DNA of 64,000 nucleotides from Bradyrhizobium glycinis (GTDB lineage: Bacteria; Pseudomonadota; Alphaproteobacteria; Rhizobiales; Xanthobacteraceae), in NCBI RefSeq assembly GCF_016031655.1, contig NZ_JACCHQ010000022.1:62001-126000 (forward strand), written 5' to 3'. A program made the translations under genes and the position numbers. Below the pieces are notes generated by a model. It did not search any database, had not been told where the DNA came from, and was given only the letters and a program-made list of their open reading frames with translations. Positions 26,755 to 36,325 of the stretch are shown in pieces; position 1 is the stretch's first letter, and every line of letters begins with the position of its first letter.

Positions 26755-28053
26755 ATGACCGCACCCAAGACCGCCTCCGCGCCCGATTCGTTTTTCACCG
26801 CCTCGCTCGAGGGGGCCGATCCGGAAATCGCCGCCGCCATCAAGGGCGAGCTCGGCCGGCAGCGCCACGAGATCGAGTTGATCGCCTCCGAGAACATCGT
26901 CAGCCGGGCCGTGCTGGAAGCGCAGGGTTCGGTCATGACCAACAAATACGCGGAAGGTTATCCGGGCGCGCGTTATTACGGCGGTTGTGAGTGGGTCGAC
27001 GTCGCCGAGAACCTTGCGATCGATCGCGCCAAGAAGCTGTTCGGCGCCAATTTCGCCAACGTGCAGCCGAACTCCGGCAGCCAGATGAACCAGGCGGTGT
27101 TCCTGGCGCTGCTGCAGCCCGGCGACACCTTCATGGGTCTCGATCTCGCCGCCGGCGGCCATCTCACCCATGGCTCGCCCGTTAACATGAGCGGCAAGTG
27201 GTTCAAGGCCGCGCACTACACCGTGCGCCGCGAGGACCAGATCATCGACATGGATGCGGTGGCCAAGCAGGCCGAAGAGGTCAAGCCCAAACTGATCATC
27301 GCCGGCGGCTCGGCCTATTCGCGCGCCTGGGACTTCAAACGCTTCCGCGAGATCGCAGACAGCGTCGGGGCGTACCTCCTGGTCGACATGGCGCATTTCG
27401 CCGGGCTCGTCGCCGGCGGCGCGCATGCTTCCCCGGTACCGTACGCGCACGTCACCACCACCACGACGCACAAATCGTTGCGCGGTCCGCGTGGCGGCCT
27501 GATGCTGTGGAATGACGAGACGCTGACCAAGAAGCTCAACTCGGCGATCTTCCCGGGCCTGCAGGGCGGTCCTTTGATGCATGTGATTGCGGCGAAGGCG
27601 GTCGCCTTCGGCGAAGCGCTGCGTCCGGATTTCAAGGTCTACGCCAAGAACGTCGTCGAGAACGCCAAGGCCCTGGCCGAGACGCTGAAAGGCCATGGTC
27701 TCGATATCGTCTCCGGCGGCACCGACAATCATCTGATGTTGGTCGATCTCCGGCCGAAGGGCCTGAAGGGCAACGTCTCGGAGAAGGCGCTGGTTCGCGC
27801 GGCCATCACTTGCAACAAGAACGGCATTCCGTTCGACCCGGAATCGCCCTTCGTCACCTCGGGCATTCGGCTCGGCACGCCGGCTGCGACCAGCCGCGGG
27901 TTCGGCGTGGCCGAATTCCAGCAGGTGGGCGGCATGATCGCCGAGGTCCTGAACGCCATCGCGCAATCCTCCGACGGCAAGGCGCCGCTGGTGGAAGCTG
28001 CGATCAAGGAACGGGTCAAGGCGCTCACCGACCGGTTCCCGATCTACCAGTAA
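26755..28053 (+). CDS. glyA: Serine hydroxymethyltransferase
   Basis: A 432-residue PLP enzyme converting serine and tetrahydrofolate to glycine and methylene-tetrahydrofolate. The PLP-binding Lys is in TTTTHKSLRGPRGG. ELIASENIVSRAVLEAQGS, the GYPGARYYGGCEWVD motif and VDMAHFAGLVAGG are conserved. It begins the glyA-nrdR-ribD-ribE-ribH-nusB-thiL series, a common alphaproteobacterial order that joins one-carbon metabolism to riboflavin and thiamine cofactors. Confidence 0.97.
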   Translation: MTAPKTASAPDSFFTASLEGADPEIAAAIKGELGRQRHEIELIASENIVSRAVLEAQGSVMTNKYAEGYPGARYYGGCEWVDVAENLAIDRAKKLFGANFANVQPNSGSQMNQAVFLALLQPGDTFMGLDLAAGGHLTHGSPVNMSGKWFKAAHYTVRREDQIIDMDAVAKQAEEVKPKLIIAGGSAYSRAWDFKRFREIADSVGAYLLVDMAHFAGLVAGGAHASPVPYAHVTTTTTHKSLRGPRGGLMLWNDETLTKKLNSAIFPGLQGGPLMHVIAAKAVAFGEALRPDFKVYAKNVVENAKALAETLKGHGLDIVSGGTDNHLMLVDLRPKGLKGNVSEKALVRAAITCNKNGIPFDPESPFVTSGIRLGTPAATSRGFGVAEFQQVGGMIAEVLNAIAQSSDGKAPLVEAAIKERVKALTDRFPIYQ

Positions 28054-28082
28054 AGTCCAAGAAAACCTTTCAAGGTACACGG

Positions 28083-28565
28083 ATGCGCTGCCCGAACTGC
28101 AACAGTCTCGATACGCAGGTAAAGGACTCGCGTCCGACCGAGGACTCGTCTGTGATCCGCAGGCGGCGCGTGTGCGTCGCCTGCAATTTTCGCTTCACCA
28201 CCTTCGAGCGCGTGCAGCTGCGCGAGCTCACGGTGATCAAGCGCAACGGCCGCCGCGTGCCGTTCGATCGCGACAAGCTGATGCGCTCGGTGCAGATTTC
28301 ACTTCGCAAGCGGCAGGTCGAGCCGGAGCGTGTGGAGAAGATGGTCTCCACCATCGTGCGCGAGCTCGAGACCGGGGGTGAGGCCGAGATCTCCTCGGAG
28401 GTGATCGGCGAGACCGTGATGGAGCATCTGCGCACGCTCGACGACGTCGCCTATGTGCGCTTTGCCTCGGTGTACCGCAATTTCCGCGAGGCCAAGGATT
28501 TCGCCGACGTGCTCGGCGAGCTCTCCGGCGAGGAGGAAGCGCGGCTCGCCGCGATCCGCAAATGA
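28083..28565 (+). CDS. nrdR: Transcriptional repressor NrdR
   Basis: A 160-residue repressor of ribonucleotide reductase genes. The N-terminal zinc ribbon has CPNC and CVAC pairs (MRCPNCNSLDTQVKDSR and RRRVCVACNFRFTTFER). The ATP-cone domain begins at VIKRNGRRVPFDRDKL, which binds ATP/dATP. The start at 28083 is the family start; the frame open upstream lies inside glyA. The stop overlaps the ribD start by four bases. Confidence 0.96.
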   Translation: MRCPNCNSLDTQVKDSRPTEDSSVIRRRRVCVACNFRFTTFERVQLRELTVIKRNGRRVPFDRDKLMRSVQISLRKRQVEPERVEKMVSTIVRELETGGEAEISSEVIGETVMEHLRTLDDVAYVRFASVYRNFREAKDFADVLGELSGEEEARLAAIRK

Positions 28566-29710
28566 TCTTCCGCATCCTGGAAGACCAGTTCGCGCAGAAG
28601 GCCCGCGAGGCCAAGGAGGCTGATCGCCGTTTCATGGAGCTGGCGCTCGCGCTCGGTCGGCGCGCGCAGGGCCGGACCTGGCCCAACCCGGCCGTGGGCG
28701 CCGTCATCGTCAAGGACGGCGTCATCGTCGGCCGCGGCTGGACCCAGCCCGGCGGACGGCCGCATGGCGAGCCCGAAGCGTTGCGGCGGGCGGGCGAAGC
28801 GGCGCGGGGCGCCACGCTCTATGTCACGCTGGAGCCGTGCTCGCATTTCGGCAAGTCGCCGCCTTGCGCCGATGCGGTGATCGCCGCCGGCATCAAGCGC
28901 GTGGTGGCGGCGATCGAGGACCCCAATCCGGAAGTGGCGGGCCAGGGCCATGCGCGCCTGCGCGCCTCCGGCATCAATGTGGACGTCGGTCTGTGCGCGG
29001 CGGAGGCCGCGTTCGATCATGCCGGACATTTCCGCCGCATCCGGGACCAGCGTCCGCATGTGATCCTGAAGCTCGCGGTCTCGCCCGACGACAAGATCGG
29101 TGCGCCCGGCGGCAAGCCGCTTGCGATCACGGGGGCGGCGGCACGCAATCGCGTGCATCTGCTCCGCGCGCAAAGCGACGCCATCCTGGTCGGCATCGGC
29201 ACGGTGCTGGCGGATGATCCGCAGCTCAACTGCCGCCTGCCGGGCATGGCGGCGCGCTCGCCGGTGCGTGTGGTGCTCGACCGGAGCCTGCGCATACCAG
29301 CATCGAGCCAGCTGGTTCGATCCGCGCGCGAGACGCCGCTTTGGGTGATCGGTTCCGAGCTCGCGGAAGCGGCCGCCGCGACGCGCCTTGGCGCGGCCGG
29401 TGCGCAAATCGTGCGCATGCCTCCGGGTAGTGCATCCGGGCTCGATCTTTCGGCCGTGCTGCACGCGCTGGCGGAGAAGGGCATCACGCGGCTGATGGTC
29501 GAGGGCGGCAGCCGTGTTGCGGCATCGTTCGTCGCGGCCGATCTCGTCGACGAGATCTGGCTGTTCCGCGGCGCGGAAGCGGTCGGCGAAGGCGGCGTCG
29601 ATGCGCTCGATGCATTGCCCCTGTCGAAAATCACGCAGTCGCCGGCCTATAAGGTTCATGCTAGCGAGACCTGCGGCAAGGATACTCTCACCATCTACGA
29701 GCGCGCGTAA
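28562..29710 (+). CDS. ribD: Bifunctional pyrimidine deaminase/reductase RibD
   Basis: A 382-residue riboflavin enzyme. The N-terminal deaminase domain has the zinc motif HGEPEAL and, downstream, EPCSHFGKSPPCADAV. The C-terminal reductase domain (from about residue 160) contains KLAVSPDDKIGAPGG and the VEGGSRVAASF loop. It acts on the GTP cyclohydrolase II product to give 5-amino-6-ribitylamino-uracil phosphate. It is coupled to nrdR by an ATGA overlap and to ribE by a TAATG overlap. Confidence 0.95.
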   Translation: MIFRILEDQFAQKAREAKEADRRFMELALALGRRAQGRTWPNPAVGAVIVKDGVIVGRGWTQPGGRPHGEPEALRRAGEAARGATLYVTLEPCSHFGKSPPCADAVIAAGIKRVVAAIEDPNPEVAGQGHARLRASGINVDVGLCAAEAAFDHAGHFRRIRDQRPHVILKLAVSPDDKIGAPGGKPLAITGAAARNRVHLLRAQSDAILVGIGTVLADDPQLNCRLPGMAARSPVRVVLDRSLRIPASSQLVRSARETPLWVIGSELAEAAAATRLGAAGAQIVRMPPGSASGLDLSAVLHALAEKGITRLMVEGGSRVAASFVAADLVDEIWLFRGAEAVGEGGVDALDALPLSKITQSPAYKVHASETCGKDTLTIYERA

Positions 29711-30318
29711 TGTTCACCGGCATTGTCACCGATATCGGCGAGATCGTCAGCTTCACGCCAACGGCGCAGGGGCAGCTGCACCGGCTGCGGATCGCTTGCC
29801 GCTACGATCAGAGCACGATTGCGGACGGCGCCTCGATCGCCTGCAACGGCGTCTGCCTGACCGTGGTTGGCTCGGGCATCACGGACGGCAGGACGTGGTT
29901 CGACGTCGATACTGCGGCCGAGACGCTGGCGCTGACGACGGCCAAGCACTGGAAGGTCGGCACCAGGCTCAACCTCGAGCGCGCGCTGAAGATCGGCGAC
30001 GAGCTCGGCGGCCATATCGTCGCCGGCCATGCCGATGGCATTGCAACCATCGTCAGCCGCGAGGACTTGCCGGATATGGCGCGGTTCGTGCTCTCGACGA
30101 CACGGGAGCTGGCACGGTTCATCGCCACCAAGGGCTCGATCACGCTCGACGGCGTCTCGCTGACGATCAATACGGTTGCAGACGTGACCTTTTCGGTGCT
30201 GATCATTCCGCACACGCTTGATGTCACGACAATAGGCGGCTGGAAGGCGGGAGATGAGGTCAATATCGAGGTCGACCTGATGGCCCGCTACGCGGCGCGG
30301 CTGACGGAAATGACGTAA
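29710..30318 (+). CDS. ribE: Riboflavin synthase, alpha chain
   Basis: A 202-residue enzyme that dismutates two lumazines to riboflavin. It has two homologous lumazine-binding domains. The first starts MFTGIVTDIGEIVSF and includes SIACNGVCLTVV; the second has GHIVAGHADGIA and SITLDGVSLTIN. The length is normal. An R4 repeat lies between this gene and ribH, an unusual insertion inside what is otherwise a tight cluster. Confidence 0.95.
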   Translation: MFTGIVTDIGEIVSFTPTAQGQLHRLRIACRYDQSTIADGASIACNGVCLTVVGSGITDGRTWFDVDTAAETLALTTAKHWKVGTRLNLERALKIGDELGGHIVAGHADGIATIVSREDLPDMARFVLSTTRELARFIATKGSITLDGVSLTINTVADVTFSVLIIPHTLDVTTIGGWKAGDEVNIEVDLMARYAARLTEMT

Positions 30319-30332
30319 CGGCGATTGAAGAT

Positions 30333-30416
30333 CGTCATGCGCGGGCTTGACCCGCGCATCCATCCTCTTAAGAGGGGCTTGCCCGATCGATTGCCGGGTC
30401 AAGCCCGGCAATGACA
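30333..30416. repeat. Intergenic palindromic repeat, family R4
   Basis: GTCATGCGCGGGCTTGACCCGCGCATC at the left and GATTGCCGGGTCAAGCCCGGCAATGAC at the right each form a hairpin, and their ends GTCAT and ATGAC are inverted. It sits between ribE and ribH within the riboflavin cluster. A related element is at 31474-31576. Confidence 0.85.
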
Positions 30417-30429
30417 GAATAGGTTGACG

Positions 30430-30921
30430 ATGGCAGACGCGCGGCGCGCACCCCTGAAGGACCAGACCGACATTTCCGGCGCACGCGCGCTTGTAGTCGA
30501 GGCGCGGTTCTATGACGATCTCCAGGACGCGCTGCTGGACGGCGCGGTCGCCGAGCTGAAGGCGGCCGGCCTGACCCATGACGTTATCACGGTTCCCGGC
30601 GCGCTGGAGATCCCCGCGGCAGTCGCCATCGCGGTCGATGCCGCGGCCGCGAACGGCAAGCCGTATGACGCGGTGATCGCGCTTGGCTGCGTGATCCGCG
30701 GCGACACCATTCATTTCGAGATCGTCTCGCAAGAATCCTCGCGCGCGCTGATGGACCTCGCCGTGGCGCGGAAGCTGCCGCTCGGCAACGGCATCCTCAC
30801 TGTCAACACCGAGGCGCAGGCCTGGGCGCGAGCGCGCGCCAGCGAGCTGAACAAGGGCGGCGATGCCGCGCGCGCCGCGCTTGCGATGCTGCGCATCAAG
30901 CGTCGCCTGGCGCAGGCCTGA
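30430..30921 (+). CDS. ribH: 6,7-dimethyl-8-ribityllumazine synthase
   Basis: A 163-residue enzyme that makes the lumazine precursor of riboflavin. The family segments VVEARFYDDLQDALLDGA, the loop VPGALEIPAAVAIAV, ALGCVIRGDTIHFEIV and GNGILTVNTEAQA are present, including the catalytic His in THFE-like DTIHFE. The ATG at 30430 is preferred over a TTG two codons upstream. It is four bases from nusB. Confidence 0.95.
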   Translation: MADARRAPLKDQTDISGARALVVEARFYDDLQDALLDGAVAELKAAGLTHDVITVPGALEIPAAVAIAVDAAAANGKPYDAVIALGCVIRGDTIHFEIVSQESSRALMDLAVARKLPLGNGILTVNTEAQAWARARASELNKGGDAARAALAMLRIKRRLAQA

Positions 30922-30925
30922 AGCC

Positions 30926-31423
30926 ATGGCCGAGAACACCAAAAAGCCGACAGGCGCTGTCGAGAAGAAGGCGAACCGGCGCGGTGCGGCGCGGCTCGCA
31001 GCCGTGCAGGCGCTGTACCAGATGGACATCGCCGGTGCCGGCATCAACGACATCTTTGCCGAGTTCGAAAGCCACTGGCTCGGCAACGAGGTCGAGGGCG
31101 ACACGTATCTGCCGGCGGAAGCGGCTTTCTTTCGCGATGTCGTCTCGGGCGTCGTCCGCGACCAGAAGAAGCTGGATCCCCTCATCGACGAGGCGCTGTC
31201 GAAGGGCTGGCCGCTCAAGCGGATCGAAGCGATCCTGCGGGCGGTGCTGCGGGCAGGCGCCTATGAGCTCCAGCACCGCAAGGACGTGCCGGGCCGGGTG
31301 GTGGTCTCCGAATATGTCGACGTCGCCAATGCCTTCGTCGATCGCGAGGAGACCGGCATGGTCAACGCGGTGCTCGACCAGATCGGCCGACAGTTTCGTG
31401 GCGACGAGTTCGGGCGGGGGTAG
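30926..31423 (+). CDS. nusB: Transcription antitermination factor NusB
   Basis: A 165-residue all-helical protein that binds boxA RNA with S10 (NusE) to prevent early termination in rRNA operons. The Arg-rich N-terminus NRRGAARLAAVQALYQMDIAG and the C-terminal ILRAVLRAGAYEL, VPGRVVVSEYVDVANAF and VNAVLDQIGRQFR motifs are typical. The ribH-nusB pairing is widespread. An R4-type repeat follows before thiL. Confidence 0.95.
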   Translation: MAENTKKPTGAVEKKANRRGAARLAAVQALYQMDIAGAGINDIFAEFESHWLGNEVEGDTYLPAEAAFFRDVVSGVVRDQKKLDPLIDEALSKGWPLKRIEAILRAVLRAGAYELQHRKDVPGRVVVSEYVDVANAFVDREETGMVNAVLDQIGRQFRGDEFGRG

Positions 31424-31473
31424 TTTCCCGCGAGGGCGGTGAAATGATGCGAGACGGCTGCCCCATATTCCAC

Positions 31474-31576
31474 TGTCATCACCCGCGAAGGCGGGGGATC
31501 CAGTACGCCGCGGCCTTTCAGGCTCACACGATGGTCTCTGGAATACTGGATCGCCCGGTCGAGCCGGGCGATGACA
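31474..31576. repeat. Intergenic palindromic repeat, family R4 (variant)
   Basis: TGTCATCACCCGCGAAGGCGGGGGATCCAGTA at the left is answered by TACTGGATCGCCCGGTCGAGCCGGGCGATGACA at the right. The ends TGTCATC and GATGACA and the inner GGATCCAGTA/TACTGGATC are inverted. It lies 50 bases after nusB and 23 bases before thiL. Confidence 0.83.
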
Positions 31577-31598
31577 GCGGTGGATGTGGCTGGCGCTG

Positions 31599-32591
31599 AT
31601 GGCAAACAATCCCTCCGGCGAAGACTCCCTCATCGCACGCTATTTCAAGCCGCTGGCGACCGATCCCGGCGCGTTCGGGCTCGTCGACGACGCTGCGGTC
31701 CTGTCCTCTTCCGGCGAGGATATCGTCGTCACCACTGACGCCGTGGTCGAGGGCGTGCACTATCTTGCCGGCGATCCGCCTGACACCATCGCGCGCAAGG
31801 CGCTGCGCGTGAACCTGTCCGATCTCGCGGCGAAAGGAGCGACGCCAGCAGGCTTCGTGCTGACGCTGGCGCTGCGCAGCCAGGAAGATCCCTGGCTCCG
31901 TCCCTTTGCGGACGCGCTGGGCGAGGACGCCAAGACCTTCGCTTGTCCTCTGCTCGGCGGCGACACGGTGTCGACGCCGGGCCCGCAGATGATCTCGATC
32001 ACCGCCTTCGGCCGCGTGCCTCGGGGGCGGATGATCGGCCGCACCGGCGCAAGGCCGGGCGACCGCGTCCTGGTGACGGGCACGATCGGTGATGCCGCGC
32101 TCGGCCTCGACGTACTCAAAGGCGGCGCTGCCGCCAGCGCGCTGACATCCGATCCCGCGGCACGGGATTTTCTGGTCTCGCGCTATCGGGTGCCGCAGCC
32201 GCGCAACGTGCTGGCGCGGTCCATGCGCGATCATGCCACCGCGGCCATGGACGTCTCCGACGGCCTCGCCGGCGATCTGACCAAGCTCTGCGCTGCCTCC
32301 GGGGTCTCGGCTTCGGTCGACGTGACGAGCCTGCCGCTCTCGGCCGCGGCAGCCGGCCTCTGCGCCCGCAACGTCGCGTCTGTCCAGACGCTGCTTGCGG
32401 GCGGCGATGACTACGAGGTGCTCTGCACAGCTCCGCCGGCACAATGCGACGCGCTGATTGCCGCGGGGCTGTCCCTGGGCGTTGCCGTGACCGTAGTCGG
32501 TACGATCACGGAGGGGCAGAAGCCGCTGCACTTCCTGGACGGGCAGGGCCAGGACCTGCTTTTGACGCGGCTGTCCTACAGCCACTTCTAG
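31599..32591 (+). CDS. thiL: Thiamine-monophosphate kinase
   Basis: A 330-residue ATP-dependent kinase giving thiamine diphosphate. The N-terminal GEDSLIARYFKPLA, the metal-binding LVDDAAVL, DAVVEGVHYL, DLAAKGATPAGFVLTLAL and GGDTV motifs match the ThiL/PurM fold. AAMDVSDGLAGDLTKLC is also conserved. The ATG at 31599 (MANNPSGEDS) is the better start; 31584 would add five residues. It closes the cofactor cluster. Confidence 0.93.
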   Translation: MANNPSGEDSLIARYFKPLATDPGAFGLVDDAAVLSSSGEDIVVTTDAVVEGVHYLAGDPPDTIARKALRVNLSDLAAKGATPAGFVLTLALRSQEDPWLRPFADALGEDAKTFACPLLGGDTVSTPGPQMISITAFGRVPRGRMIGRTGARPGDRVLVTGTIGDAALGLDVLKGGAAASALTSDPAARDFLVSRYRVPQPRNVLARSMRDHATAAMDVSDGLAGDLTKLCAASGVSASVDVTSLPLSAAAAGLCARNVASVQTLLAGGDDYEVLCTAPPAQCDALIAAGLSLGVAVTVVGTITEGQKPLHFLDGQGQDLLLTRLSYSHF

Positions 32592-32827
32592 GAATTGCTC
32601 CAAACCGGCATCTTAGTTCTCAGCACTTGGTCCTAAATACCTGCCGAGATCGGCCTTTTCGGCCTCATCCGGCGTTGCACCCTCAATTTGATTTTGGCAA
32701 GCTCGCGGCCGACTGGAGCCGCCTCTTAAGGGCAAGGGGGCGGCTTTGTTCAAAATCAAGGCGCTGCACCGCACGACGGACAACAAAAGGCGCCGGGGGT
32801 ACATCAAGGATCTGAGGCAAACATCAC

Positions 32828-34942
32828 ATGACAGCATTATGGTTGATAGTGCTCTGCGGAGCGCTTTCCGTCGCCTACGCGATTTGGGCGACGTCTTCGG
32901 TATTGGGCGCGGATGCGGGGTCGCCGCGCATGCAGGAGATCGCAGGGGCGGTGCGCGAAGGCGCACAGGCGTATCTCCGGCGCCAGTACACGACGATCGG
33001 TATCGTCGGCATCGTCATCTTCTTGCTGCTTGCCTATTTCCTCGGGCTCTATGTCGCGATCGGTTTCGCCATCGGCGCGATCCTGTCCGGCGCTGCGGGC
33101 TTCATCGGCATGAACGTCTCGGTCCGCGCCAATGTACGCACCGCTCAGGCCGCAACGACGTCGCTGGCCGGCGGCCTCGAACTCGCCTTCAAGGCGGGCG
33201 CCATCACCGGCCTTCTGGTCGCCGGTCTCGCGCTGCTGGGCGTGACCCTCTATTTCGGCTTCCTGGTGCATTCGCTGAAGCTCGCACCCGACAGCCGCAC
33301 CGTCGTCGACGCCCTGGTGGCGCTCGGCTTCGGCGCCTCGCTGATCTCGATCTTCGCCCGTCTCGGCGGCGGCATCTTCACCAAGGGTGCGGATGTCGGC
33401 GGCGACCTCGTCGGCAAGGTCGAGGCCGGCATCCCCGAGGACGATCCGCGCAATCCGGCGACCATCGCCGACAATGTCGGCGACAACGTCGGCGACTGCG
33501 CCGGCATGGCCGCCGACCTGTTCGAGACCTATGCGGTGACCGCGGTCGCCACCATGGTCCTGGCGGCGATCTTCTTCGCCAAGACGCCGATCCTCGCCAA
33601 CATGATGACGCTGCCGCTCGCGATCGGCGGCATCTGCATCATCACCTCGATCATCGGCACCTTCTTCGTCAAGCTCGGGCCGAGCCAGTCGATCATGGGC
33701 GCGCTCTACAAGGGCCTGATCGCGACCGGCATCCTGTCGCTGATCGGCATCGCCCTGGTGATCTACTACCTGATCGGCTTCGGCAAGCTCGACGGCGTCA
33801 ACTACACCGGCATAGCGCTGTTCGAGTGCGGCGTCGTCGGTCTCGTCGTCACCGCGCTGATCATCTGGATCACCGAATACTACACCGGCACCGACTATCG
33901 TCCGGTGAAATCGATCGCCCAGGCCTCGGTGACCGGTCACGGCACCAACGTGATCCAGGGCCTCGCCGTCTCGATGGAGGCGACCGCGCTGCCCGCGATC
34001 GTGATCATCGCCGGCATCCTGGTCACCTACAGCCTCGCCGGGCTGTTCGGCATCGCGATCGCGACCGCCACCATGTTGGCGCTGGCCGGCATGATCGTCG
34101 CCCTCGACGCCTTCGGCCCCGTCACCGACAACGCCGGCGGCATTGCCGAGATGGCGGGCCTGCCGAAGGAGGTGCGCAAGTCGACCGACGCGCTCGATGC
34201 GGTCGGCAACACCACCAAGGCGGTGACGAAAGGCTACGCGATCGGCTCCGCCGGTCTCGGCGCCCTCGTGCTGTTCGCGGCTTACAATGAAGATCTCAAG
34301 TTCTTCATTGCCGGCAAGAATGCCTACTTCCAGGGCGTCAATCCGGACTTCTCGCTGAACAATCCTTACGTTGTTGTGGGCCTGCTGTTCGGTGGTCTGT
34401 TGCCGTACCTGTTCGGCGCGCTGGGCATGACGGCGGTCGGCCGTGCGGCCGGCGCGATCGTCGAGGAGGTCCGCCGCCAGTTCCGTGAGAAGCCGGGCAT
34501 CATGCAGGGCACCGACAAGCCGGACTACGGCAAGGCGGTCGACCTGCTGACCCGTGCGGCAATCAAGGAGATGATCATCCCCTCGCTGCTGCCGGTGCTG
34601 TCGCCGATCGTCGTCTATTTCCTGATCTATGCGATCGCGGGCGGCGGCGCGGCCGGCAAGTCGGCGGCGTTCTCGGCCGTCGGCGCCATGCTGCTTGGCG
34701 TGATCGTGACGGGCCTGTTCGTCGCGATCTCTATGACCTCGGGCGGCGGCGCCTGGGATAACGCCAAGAAGTACATCGAGGACGGTCATTTCGGCGGCAA
34801 GGGCTCTGATGCCCACAAGTCCGCTGTGACCGGCGACACCGTCGGCGATCCCTACAAGGACACGGCGGGACCCGCGGTGAACCCGATGATCAAGATCACC
34901 AACATCGTGGCCCTGCTGCTGCTGGCCATCCTGGCGCACTGA
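32828..34942 (+). CDS. hppA: Proton-translocating pyrophosphatase
   Basis: A 704-residue membrane pump that uses pyrophosphate hydrolysis to move protons. About sixteen membrane helices are visible. The substrate motif region reads TKGADVGGDLVGKVEAG, then DDPRNPATIADNVGDNVGD. A second acidic site is DNAGGIAEMAGLP. The residue after GNTT is Lys (GNTTKA), which in this family marks the potassium-independent type. A strong bidirectional terminator follows. The 236 bp before it contain no recognised feature. Confidence 0.96.
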   Translation: MTALWLIVLCGALSVAYAIWATSSVLGADAGSPRMQEIAGAVREGAQAYLRRQYTTIGIVGIVIFLLLAYFLGLYVAIGFAIGAILSGAAGFIGMNVSVRANVRTAQAATTSLAGGLELAFKAGAITGLLVAGLALLGVTLYFGFLVHSLKLAPDSRTVVDALVALGFGASLISIFARLGGGIFTKGADVGGDLVGKVEAGIPEDDPRNPATIADNVGDNVGDCAGMAADLFETYAVTAVATMVLAAIFFAKTPILANMMTLPLAIGGICIITSIIGTFFVKLGPSQSIMGALYKGLIATGILSLIGIALVIYYLIGFGKLDGVNYTGIALFECGVVGLVVTALIIWITEYYTGTDYRPVKSIAQASVTGHGTNVIQGLAVSMEATALPAIVIIAGILVTYSLAGLFGIAIATATMLALAGMIVALDAFGPVTDNAGGIAEMAGLPKEVRKSTDALDAVGNTTKAVTKGYAIGSAGLGALVLFAAYNEDLKFFIAGKNAYFQGVNPDFSLNNPYVVVGLLFGGLLPYLFGALGMTAVGRAAGAIVEEVRRQFREKPGIMQGTDKPDYGKAVDLLTRAAIKEMIIPSLLPVLSPIVVYFLIYAIAGGGAAGKSAAFSAVGAMLLGVIVTGLFVAISMTSGGGAWDNAKKYIEDGHFGGKGSDAHKSAVTGDTVGDPYKDTAGPAVNPMIKITNIVALLLLAILAH

Positions 34943-34960
34943 GCCGCGCTGGTGAAAGAC

Positions 34961-34990
34961 AAAACCCCGCGGTGCAAACCGCGGGGTTTT
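34961..34990 (+). terminator. Rho-independent terminator after hppA
   Basis: AAAACCCCGCGGT pairs perfectly with ACCGCGGGGTTTT over 13 bp around a GCAA tetraloop. The T-run ends the right arm, and the A-run on the left means it can also work for the opposite strand. It starts 18 bases after the hppA stop and lies before an R3 repeat. Confidence 0.93.
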
Positions 34991-35011
34991 GGTGATCCGA
35001 CGCGCTCACCA

Positions 35012-35098
35012 CGTCATTGCGAGGAGCTCTTGCGACGAAGCAATCCAGAATCGTTCCGCAGAGACAATCTGGATTGCTTCGCTTCGCTCGCAATGACG
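35012..35098. repeat. Intergenic palindromic repeat, family R3
   Basis: GTCATTGCGAGGAGC at the left and GCTCGCAATGACG at the right are inverted. Inside, GACGAAGCAATCCAGA faces TCTGGATTGCTTCGCTTCG. It is the best-preserved copy of the family in the window. It separates the hppA terminator from the convergent tctC-type gene. Confidence 0.9.
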
Positions 35099-35108
35099 AG
35101 GGAGAGAC

Positions 35109-36110
35109 CTACTGCACCTCCATCTGCAGGCCTTCCTTCTGAATGATGCCGGCGAATTTCTTCGTCTCGGAATCCACGAAGGCGGCGAACTGCTCCGGCG
35201 TGCCGTAGTCGGCGCGGGCGCCCATGGCGGCGATCTGCTTCTTGACGTCCTCGCGCTCCAGCATCGCCTTGACTTGGAGATTGAGCGCACCCAGCACCTC
35301 GGGCGAGGCGCCCTTCGGCAGGAAGACGGCGAACCAGGAGGACACGTCGAAATTCGCCAGCTCCGGCGCGCTCTCGCGCATGGTTGGCAGGTCTTTCGCG
35401 AGGTCGCTGCGCTCGGGCGTGGTGACGCACAGACCGTTGAGCGTGCCGTTCTGCACCTGCGGCAGGCTCGGATAGAGGTTGTCGAACAGGATCTGGATGT
35501 CGCCGGCGAGGGCGGCCTGCAGCGCCGGGCCGGCGCCGCGGAACGGGATGTGCGTCATCTTCAGGCCGGTGAGCTGGAGGAACCAGGCGCCGGTGAGGTG
35601 CGGGCTCTGGCCGACGCCGGAGGAGGCGTAGCTGAGCTTGTCCGGATTGGCCTTCAGATATGCGATCAGCTCGGGAATCGTCTTGATGCCGGTCTTCGGA
35701 TGCGCCGAGACGATGTTCGGAATCCGGATCATGTTCGAGACCGGCTGAAGCTGGTCCGGCTTGTAGCTGAGGTTCTTGAAGATGCTGTAGGCGATCGCGT
35801 TCGGGCCGGGGTTGCCGACCAGGATGGTGTGACCATCCGGCTTGGCGCGCACGGCCTCAGCGGTGCCGATCGTGCCGCCGCCGCCGGAGCGGTTCTCCAC
35901 CACGGCCGACTGGCCCCAGGCGGTTTGCAGATGCGCGGCCAGGAGCCGGCCCATCACGTCGGTCGAGCCGCCGGCTGCGGCCGGCACGATGAGACGAACG
36001 TTTTCAGTGGGCTTCCAGTCGGCAAGGCTCGATCGCGGCAGAATCGCTGCGGCCGAAAGGCCGGCAGCACCGGCGAGCACACGACGGCGGGACAACAAAG
36101 GCTTAGGCAC
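35109..36110 (-). CDS. TctC/Bug-family periplasmic binding protein
   Basis: A 333-residue extracytoplasmic receptor of the tripartite tricarboxylate transporter type. The N-terminus has a twin-arginine-like signal (MPKPLLSRRRVLAGAAGLSAAAIL). The family motifs VRLIVPAAAGGSTDVMGRLLA, VVENRSGGGGTIGTAEAVRAKPDGHT and NPDKLSYASSGVGQSPHL are clear. No TctA/TctB membrane genes are near, which is common for this expanded family in Bradyrhizobium and Bordetella. The ligand is probably a small carboxylate, but this is inferred from the family alone. Confidence 0.88.
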   Translation of the reverse strand: MPKPLLSRRRVLAGAAGLSAAAILPRSSLADWKPTENVRLIVPAAAGGSTDVMGRLLAAHLQTAWGQSAVVENRSGGGGTIGTAEAVRAKPDGHTILVGNPGPNAIAYSIFKNLSYKPDQLQPVSNMIRIPNIVSAHPKTGIKTIPELIAYLKANPDKLSYASSGVGQSPHLTGAWFLQLTGLKMTHIPFRGAGPALQAALAGDIQILFDNLYPSLPQVQNGTLNGLCVTTPERSDLAKDLPTMRESAPELANFDVSSWFAVFLPKGASPEVLGALNLQVKAMLEREDVKKQIAAMGARADYGTPEQFAAFVDSETKKFAGIIQKEGLQMEVQ

Positions 36111-36325
36111 GAATCTACTCCTGCTTCTTGCTTTGCGGGAAGCGTAGGGAACAGCACGTGCGACCGCAAGTCGCGCGCGACCACAAGTGCCGCGCAGAGG
36201 GCGGCACGACGACGCAGGCGCAAGCTCATTTACCTTGCGATGGAATTAAGCGGCTCTGGAGGCTCGCTGGACGCGCGTACTCGATGCGCAGCAACAGGCC
36301 GCTTCGATCGAATCCTTCGACGGCC

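Noticed and set aside
32837..34939. Minus-strand open frame of 700 codons opposite hppA
   Set aside because: Antisense shadow of the pyrophosphatase; very acidic/His-rich composition typical of the reverse reading of membrane proteins.
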